DNA from: Chimonanthus salicifolius
Lineage: Eukaryota; Streptophyta; Magnoliopsida; Laurales; Calycanthaceae
NCBI GenBank assembly: GCA_013350335.1
Contig: CM023542.1
Coordinates: 7,116,025-7,180,024, forward strand
DNA length: 64,000 nt
Direction: 5' to 3'
Shown: in pieces, positions 57,627-64,000 of the stretch
How positions within the stretch are numbered: the first letter of the stretch is position 1
Layout of the letters: the number at the start of each line of letters is the position of its first letter
Translations under genes and position numbers: made by a program
Notes under the pieces: model-generated
Told to the model about the DNA's origin: nothing
The model's input: only the letters and a program-made list of their open reading frames with translations
The model's database searches: none

Positions 57627-60600
57627 ATGAATTCCTTCTTATCTCAGGCAATCCACGTTCCTTCTCTCTTTCTCGCGGTTGCCTTCCTCTTCTTTGTAAT
57701 GAAGGGTAGAAACCGTCGTCGGTTTCCACCAGGGCCACGGCCGCTGCCTATAATTGGCAACATGTTCATGATGGATCAGCTGAACCACCGCGGCCTAGCC
57801 CAATTGTCCTGCCGTTATGGGGGCTTAGTCTACCTCCGCCTAGGCAGCCTCCACACCGTTACAGTTTGTACCCCTGACATCGCCCGGCAAGTCCTTCAGG
57901 TCCAAGATAATCTCTACGCAAATCGGCCTGCCACCATCGCTGTCCGCTACCTCACCTATGACAGGGCCGACATGGCCTTCGCCGACTATGGCCCCTTTTG
58001 GCGCCAGATGCGCAAACTCTGCGCCATGAAGCTCTTCAGCCGCAGGCGGGCCGAGTCTTGGGCCTCTGTACGCGATGAGGTAGATTCGACTCTCCGAGCT
58101 GTAATGGGCCGGACCGGTGAACCCATCAACATCGGTGAACAGGTGTTCTGCCTCACCAGAAACATAATCTACCGCGCTGCATTTGGGTCCAACTCCCTTG
58201 ATGGGCCGGAAGAATTTATGTCCATCTTGCAGGAGTTCTCCAGTCTTTTTGGGGTATTCAACATCGCAGACTTCATTCCTTGGCTCAGTTGGCTCGGCCC
58301 ACTAGGCTTGAGGAAGAGGCTGGAGAGGGCTAGACAGTCGCTTGATGGATTCATTGACAAGATCATTGACGATCATGTGGCCAAACAGAAGAAGAATGGG
58401 CTTGGCGGAGGAGATGAGAATGACATGGTTGATGAGCTACTTGCTTACTTTGACAATGGTGGTGATGGCCATGGTAACAAAGGAGGCGGCACAATGGAAG
58501 ATCTTCAGACCTCTTTAACGCTCACAAGAGATAATATCAAGGCCATTATCATGGTAGTAATTGATTCTCTTTTAAATTAATATAATTTAAAATAAGTTTG
58601 GCATTTTTTTTATTTACGTGTAGAAAACTGTGGGGATGACCCAGCGTAAAACTCCCATAGATGATATCCACTGCCCTTTGGGTTCACAAAATTAGGCCAT
58701 GGTAGCTCAAATTCGACACCTCTCACATCTTAAGGCCAGAGGTTAACTAGTTGAGCTATACCCATGTGAGCTAAGTTTGACATTTTCCTGTGCCAAAAAA
58801 CCCAATTTAATCTAAATCAGGGTTTTTAATATCGGATTTTTATGGCCAATATCTCAGATATCAGATATCGCCCTGAGATATCAACCGATATCATTCTCTC
58901 TTATTTTTTTTTTTAAATCGATTGTTTTTTGTTTTTTTTCTTTGAATTAAAAACATAAAATTGGTTTTTTATTTAAAATATTCTGGAAATAAAAAAAAAT
59001 CGGCCAATATCATCACCGATATTGGCCAATATATTGGTGGCAGGATGCACCGATATTGATTTTTTTTTTTAAATTGTCGATATTTATAATATCAAGATTG
59101 TATGGCTGATATATATTGAGCCTAAAAAACCCGATATATATTGGTCGATATTTTAAACCCTGGTCTATATTGTTGACCAGTATTTGGAACCCTGTATGCA
59201 TAAATATGGGCCTAACAAAAATAATTATAGCCGAATGAAATAAGTCAAATCTTTTAAACCATTAAAATTAATTGATTTAGACTATTCTTAGTTTCTAAAA
59301 TTTAATAACTCTTAAAAGGATTTAGTTTTGAGTATCAGTCTTTTCGATAACACCAAGCATCATCTCACAATTTATATTGAGAAAATTATAAAACATTGAA
59401 AAAATAATGACAAGATATTTCAATATATGAGAAGACAATGTTAGGTGTTGTGAAAACATTGATACCCAAATCAAAGCTCCTTTAAAATCATGGCCCAATC
59501 CATCAAATCAAAGCCTTTTATAGTAAAAGATAGATCTTATCAATAAATCCCTTATTATAGTCTAAAGTGTGCAATAAATACATATAATATCATTATCTCT
59601 TCTTCTCTAACTATTTTTTTTCCTCTTTTGATGCAGTATCATACAAAATTATCCCATATATCTAATAATGTTAAGAATGTAAAAAGAAAAAAAAATTAAA
59701 TCACACTGCTCACTTTCAATAGAAAAATGTTTAATTAGTACTAGTCTCCTATTTCACTTGTTAGTTCTAGACTTCTCTTGTAAGTGCCTAAGATGAAATA
59801 AAATTAGGGTTTAGTCAATATAACTGTAAGAATACAAATTCATCTTTTGGCTTTGGCTTTAAAAAATTGATTTGTAAATGAAGATTTACATTTTTAATAT
59901 ATGTTTTTGACTTTAAACTAGTGTTCCTTGGTTAGATTTAGGTGGGAAAGGAGGCATGGATAGATGGAACTTTGAAAAATCTTATTTTTACAAAAATTAA
60001 TAAATAAATAAATAGAAGAGAAGTAAAAAGAGAGAAAATCTGAAAGGATTTGTTGGACGATCAAGAATTCTCATTATGAAGCATGGTCTTCAGTCTTATA
60101 GGGATTACTCTCCATAAACTAAATTAGTATATAAGAATTGAAAGATTTACACATACTCGTGAAATTAGTCTCATTTCTAAAATAATATCAGAATACCCAT
60201 GTTAAAAATAAAAATAATAATAATAATTGATTAAAAAGTGTGAAACATTTTTTGAAGGTTGTACATTCACCTGTGTTAAAGCAGAGTTTTAAAGTATTCC
60301 ACCATAAATGAATCAGCACCAAAATTATCACTATCCAACTGATTCAATGTTCAATTCTACCAATTTATTCATCTTTTGCAGGATGTAATGTTCGGAGGCA
60401 CCGAAACTGTGGCATCGGCGATAGAATGGGCGATGGCGGAGCTGATGAAGTGGCCGGAGGAGCTGAGGATGGTGCAAGAAGAGCTGGCCCAAGTGGTGGG
60501 ACTGAACAGAAAGGTGCAAGAAAGCGACCTACACAAGCTCTCCTACCTAAAATGTGCTATCAAGGAGACATTACGCCTCCACCCACCCATTCCTCTCCTC

Positions 60601-61005
60601 CTCCATGAGACGGCGGAGGACAGCAAGATCGCCGGCTACTTCATTCCGGCCAGGACACGGGTTACAATCAATGCTTGGGCCATTGGGAGGGATAAGACTG
60701 CATGGGATGACGCCGATTCATTTAAGCCTAGCCGATTCGCCAAGGAAGGAGCAGTGGATTTCAAGGGGAACCACTTTGAGCTCATTCCTTTCGGTTCCGG
60801 CCGGCGATCTTGCCCGGGCATGCAGCTGGGACTATATGCAGTAGAATTGACTGTAGCACAGTTGCTTCATTGCTTTAATTGGACACTCCCAGATGAGATG
60901 AAGCCATCGGAGCTGGACATGAGTGACGTCTTTGGGCTCACTGCACCAAAGGCGGTCCGCCTTGTCGCTGTCCCAACAACTCGGCTGCACTGCCCTCTCT
61001 TCTAG
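57627..61005 (+). CDS. F5H: CYP84A ferulate/coniferaldehyde 5-hydroxylase (F5H)
   Basis: Two exons, 57627-58553 and 60382-61005, 309 + 207 = 516 residues, matching the family's usual length of about 520 and its single-intron structure (ATG|GTAGTA ... TTTGCAG|GATG). N-terminal membrane anchor (about 8-25), then the proline hinge FPPGPRPLPIIGN; I-helix FGGTETVASA (313-322); KETLR (ExxR, Glu371-Arg374); heme loop PFGSGRRSCPG with Cys453. Diagnostic CYP84A stretches include MMDQLNHRGLA, ANRPATIAVRYLTYDRADMAF and SELDMSDVFGLTAPKA. The enzyme is an ER-bound monooxygenase that 5-hydroxylates coniferaldehyde and coniferyl alcohol, directing lignin and sinapate metabolism to syringyl units. No frame defect is visible, and codons are GC-richer than the surroundings. 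Its intron of 1.8 kb holds a SINE and a MITE. Confidence 0.95.
58612..58772 (-). mobile_element. tRNA-derived SINE in F5H intron, reverse
   Basis: The minus strand shows an A box TATAGCTCAACTAG (58745-58758) and a B-box-like region about 40 nt further on (near 58710). The 3' part (GGGAGTTTTACGCTGGGTC) matches 62892-63027, so these belong to one family. Confidence 0.6.
58818..59162. mobile_element. hAT-like MITE in F5H intron, 345 bp
   Basis: Inverted ends CAGGGTTTTTAATATCGG and ...GATATTTTAAACCCTG, with flanks ATCTAAAT and GTCTATAT (six of eight match). Internal ATCGGCCAATAT and GATATATATTGG words tie it to the ATCGGCCGATAT family. Confidence 0.7.
59163..60381 (+). other. Remainder of F5H intron, nothing recognised
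   Basis: AT-rich with several AAATAAATAAAT-like runs; no repeat ends or open frames of note. The acceptor TTTTGCAG ends at 60381. Confidence 0.6.
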
Positions 61006-61896
61006 TCCGGTTCAGGCACTCCTCACCCTCTCAATCTACATCGATACGTAAACTGTTAGAATAGTAGCTCAATTCGGCCCGGCCCGATTTAGCTCTATTT
61101 GGCCCAACCCAACTTGTAATAGCCCGGCCCAACTTCTCTCTCATTTTGTATGAAAACTACGTATAGTGAGAGAATGTGAGAATGCTTTGGCTTGGCTTGG
61201 CATTGTAGCCCCCTATCGGGAAATCGAAGTTTGGTTCTTTGTGAGAGAGAGGGTCAATGATGAAAAATTGAGTTTGAAAACATTTGTAATTTGTATCTCC
61301 CTTTTAATATTAATGGATCTTTGTCGATTGTTGTGTATGACGTAGGCCTTTAGCCGAACTATATAAATTTGTTTCTTCTTCTCTCTTTATATGGATAATT
61401 ATTTGATTTGTGTTTAAATCGCTTCCGTTGGTTGATTATATCGGAATTTCGTATATCATAAACAAGACCTAACTTGAGCATGTGGCCCGGGAAAAAAACT
61501 TGTCTTGTGCACCAAGCAAACTCCTGGCGGCAAGGAGTGATGGATGGATCTCAGGCTCGTTATAGATAGGATGTGCTGATCGTGACCATTGGATCAATGG
61601 CCTTTAGTAAATCAAGCGATCAAACGGTTAAGATTGTCTTATAATCCGTGACAATTTGTCCCTTGAGGCCACCCTCTTTACTGGGAGATTTTGGACTTTC
61701 AGCACAGAAACGGATAAACAGAGCGCCAGTCTCCACTTGGGCATGCCTAACAAGTTTGGTTCTCTTGTATTTAATGTGGGTAAACTTTAGATTGTCGCAC
61801 TATAGTATTTAGATAAACTATAAATTTATAATATATAAATCATATGTTGTCACATGGTACAGGATAAATTAAGTGTGAATTAAGTTTGTTTATACC
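61006..61896 (+). other. F5H 3' UTR and flank
   Basis: The UTR probably ends within the first 400 nt. The rest is intergenic with no recognised gene or element. Confidence 0.55.
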
Positions 61897-62232
61897 TAGG
61901 GCTGAAATCAGGCCGGGTCGGGTCGGGTTTTTTAAAATCCAACCCAATCCGAGTTACTAATATATGTAACCCGATCTGACCCGAATTATAATCCGACCCG
62001 ACCCGCATTTTAAACCTACTTTAGCCTACTTTTTACCGGGTCGGTTCGGATTTGATCGGGTCGGGTCGAGTTAACTTAAAAATCTCCTAATCCAACCCAA
62101 ACTGAATTCAATACAGGTTTCTGACTTCTTAACCCGACCGAACCCGCTTACCCGCCTTTCATAACCGACCTGCATGATTTTCAGGTCGGTCATGCGGGCT
62201 CGGGCCAAATCCCGACCCGAGTTTCACCCCTA
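61897..62232. mobile_element. hAT-like MITE, 336 bp
   Basis: Perfect 8-bp repeats TTTATACC at 61889-61896 and 62233-62240. Ends TAGGGCTGAAATC and ...GAGTTTCACCCCTA are inverted. The interior is made of CGGGTCGGGT and ACCCGACCC words in both orientations, so it could fold into long hairpins. Confidence 0.9.
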
Positions 62233-62240
62233 TTTATACC

Positions 62241-62885
62241 TCCAAATTTATTAATTTTATGTGACATGATCAAAAGGTTAAATGCCAAGTGCCCAAGATC
62301 TACAAGTGAGAATATTTTCAAGAGCATAACGAATTTTTTTAGATATGTTTGTACTTCTTTTTTTTTTGAAAATAAGATTTTTTTTTTTAACAAAAATCAA
62401 GATAATTCGTAAAAAACAAAGTAAAATTCAAACATGAAATTAAGTTTTGTACAAACACGTGAAGCATGCATGTTGCAATTTTATGGCTTTTACAAATTCC
62501 AGTCACCAACTTAATGATTGTTGGAAATTTGGGCAGATTGATCTAACTTGGATTAGATCACCTAACTTGTACTTGTCATTAAATTTGAGCCCATTCATCT
62601 GGATTAAATTATAGGATGGGCCATCCATACGGTGGGTTGGTGTAATTTCTTGGGTAACCCGTGATCCATCTTAACTTATGTTAAATAACATAATGGTGGC
62701 TTCATGGAAATATTATCACAAAATATGTGGGGAAGTGTGTAGCACAACACATTATACAACTTCCTACACAAGGAAATTTTCAGAAGGATTAGATATTAGT
62801 TAGGCTGGCAACCCACTGATTTTAGCACAAATTAAAAAAAAAAAAAAAACAGTTGTATGAGATCATATTTATTTTTTTGTTTTTT
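62241..62885. other. AT-rich intergenic DNA, nothing recognised
   Basis: Only short frames and poly-A or poly-T runs. No transposon ends with a TSD were found. Confidence 0.55.
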
Positions 62886-62891
62886 GAATTT

Positions 62892-63027
62892 ACGTGTAGG
62901 AAACTGTGGGATACTCAGTGTAAAATTCCCATGGGTCAACCCACTACTCCTAGGGCACACCAAGGTTAGGCCATAGGAGTTTAATTCTTGAAGCAGGAGG
63001 TAATCAATTGAACTACACCTATGTTAT
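62892..63027 (-). mobile_element. tRNA-derived SINE, reverse
   Basis: On the minus strand GTGTAGTTCAATTG (A box) and AGAATTAAAC (degraded B box) precede CTCCTATGGCCTAACCTTGG, the same order as in 63127-63285. Confidence 0.6.
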
Positions 63028-63126
63028 GACATCATTACAAATTTTATATTTGAATTAAATATAATCTTTTTATATATGTGTGGGCAAGTTTGAATGTTAG
63101 AGTGGCCACTCGTCGGCGAGTCACAC

Positions 63127-63285
63127 ATGTAGGATAGCTCAACTGGTTGCCTCCTGCCTTAGGAAGCGAGAGGTTGCGGGTTTGAACCCTCATGGCCTAA
63201 TCTTAGTGTGCTTTAAAGGTAGTGGGCTCATCCGTAGGGGTTTTATTAGGATTGTATCTAAGTTTCTCACACAGTTAATCAAAAA
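63127..63285 (+). mobile_element. tRNA-derived SINE
   Basis: A box ATAGCTCAACTGG (63134-63146), B box GGGTTTGAACCC (63178-63189), then CTCATGGCCTAATCTTAG and an A-rich tail at 63280-63292. It is the best-preserved copy of this family in the window. Confidence 0.7.
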
Positions 63286-63292
63286 AAAAAAA

Positions 63293-63895
63293 TACTGTCC
63301 ATTCTCTCTCTCATTGCTACGCTGAACCTGTGCCTCAATTGGAACCCAACTGACCCAAGAATTTCTGAGCACCTTCGGTCAGTCTTGGGCCTGTTGGATG
63401 AATTGGGAATGGGTTAGGGCCTTAAAAATTTTAAACATCAGATTAATCTCATTTCATTGGTAGCCCAGTTTTAGTGTGGTAGACAGAAATATCATCTTGT
63501 TACAGGATATTTAGCCCATTATCGGCCCACAATATATTTGTTAAAAAGACACCTCAGAGCTCCTCTCTCTCTCATTTCGGTTTAGATTTTAGAGGGTAAA
63601 ATCTCACATAGATTAAACCTCTCTTCTCTAAGGTGTCCAAGTCTTTTAGAGAATCTGATTAATCTTTTAAACAACATTTTACATTCGATAGTCATTACCA
63701 ATATGTATTACCAACATGGTTATTAATTGAAACTTAATTGTGTTATTTGGACTAACAAATAGTAGGTTATTCAAACTTTTTATACAGAATTAATAGTTAA
63801 AATTTGTACCAAGAGTCCAAGAGTAGGTATTGGTGTTTGGTCAACATTCAAAGCATTATAGTAGATCAAAATATAATAACATTTATGTTTAATTT
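63293..63895. other. Intergenic DNA, nothing recognised
   Basis: No coding or repeat signal that can be supported. Confidence 0.5.
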
Positions 63896-63967
63896 GGGTG
63901 TTTGGTCTGGTGGTATGATTCTCACTTTGGGTGCGAGAGGTTGCGAGTTCGATTCTCACAACACTCC
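63896..63967 (+). tRNA. tRNA-Pro (anticodon TGG), probably a decayed copy
   Basis: GGGTGTT at the 5' end pairs with AACACTC at the 3' end (one G-U), and CTTTGGGTG gives the loop with anticodon TGG. Plant tRNA-Pro has CTCGC/GCGAG in the anticodon stem and a fully paired T stem. Here each of these stems has one mismatch of CpG-deamination type (CTCAC, CTCAC). There is no obvious oligo-T terminator right behind (TATTTCATTTC only). It may be a pseudogene or a SINE head. Confidence 0.55.
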
Positions 63968-64000
63968 TTAGCAACTATTTCATTTCTAAATATATTTTTT

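Overview
The window is nuclear DNA from a flowering plant: large introns with GT-AG, one GC-AG and one AT-AC boundary, dense nested transposons, tRNA-derived SINEs, and a CYP84A-type cytochrome P450, which is an angiosperm lignin gene. The lineage cannot be fixed from the sequence; a non-grass angiosperm is likely. Three genuine plant genes lie on the + strand, plus a chimeric, decayed partial copy of two of them.

Layout. 764-15652: a NERD/At2g18090-like chromatin/small-RNA protein with PHD finger, Plus-3 domain, GYF domain, a WG/GW-repeat (Argonaute-hook type) region and, unusually, 15 tandem CCHC zinc knuckles; the SWIB domain expected in this family is not seen. 15653-36313: its 3' flank, filled with hAT-like and other MITEs, a tandem TRIM array, and a decayed Mutator-like element of about 15 kb with long terminal inverted repeats and three solo LTRs nested inside. 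36314-40556: a truncated DUF726 gene copy whose last coding exon runs in frame into a copy of the zinc-knuckle tail. 40557-43754: a second copy of the 3' flank. 43755-56360: the full DUF726 (TMCO4-like) gene, 15 exons. 57627-61005: a two-exon CYP84A ferulate/coniferaldehyde 5-hydroxylase gene. 61006-64000: 3' flank with an hAT MITE, SINEs and a decayed tRNA-Pro.

History that can be read. A tandem duplication of about 17 kb, with one breakpoint inside the WG/zinc-knuckle exon and the other two codons before the DUF726 stop, produced the order full NERD-like gene - DUF726 copy fused to knuckle-tail copy - full DUF726 gene. The upstream copy then lost about 8.3 kb of DUF726 and gained the Mutator-like element just upstream of its start codon plus several MITEs; the downstream copy gained a 1.4-kb TIR element in an intron. 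Empty and filled sites between the two copies define element ends and target-site duplications (TSDs) well.

The gene order NERD-like - DUF726 - F5H appears to be ancestral: in Arabidopsis, as I recall, At2g18090 (PHD/SWIB/GYF) sits next to At2g18100 (DUF726), and At4g36210 (DUF726) next to At4g36220 (FAH1/F5H). The three genes have no evident functional link. Both the NERD-like and the DUF726 genes need exactly two single-base corrections in short C or G runs to be open, which means either recent inactivation or consensus errors in the assembly.
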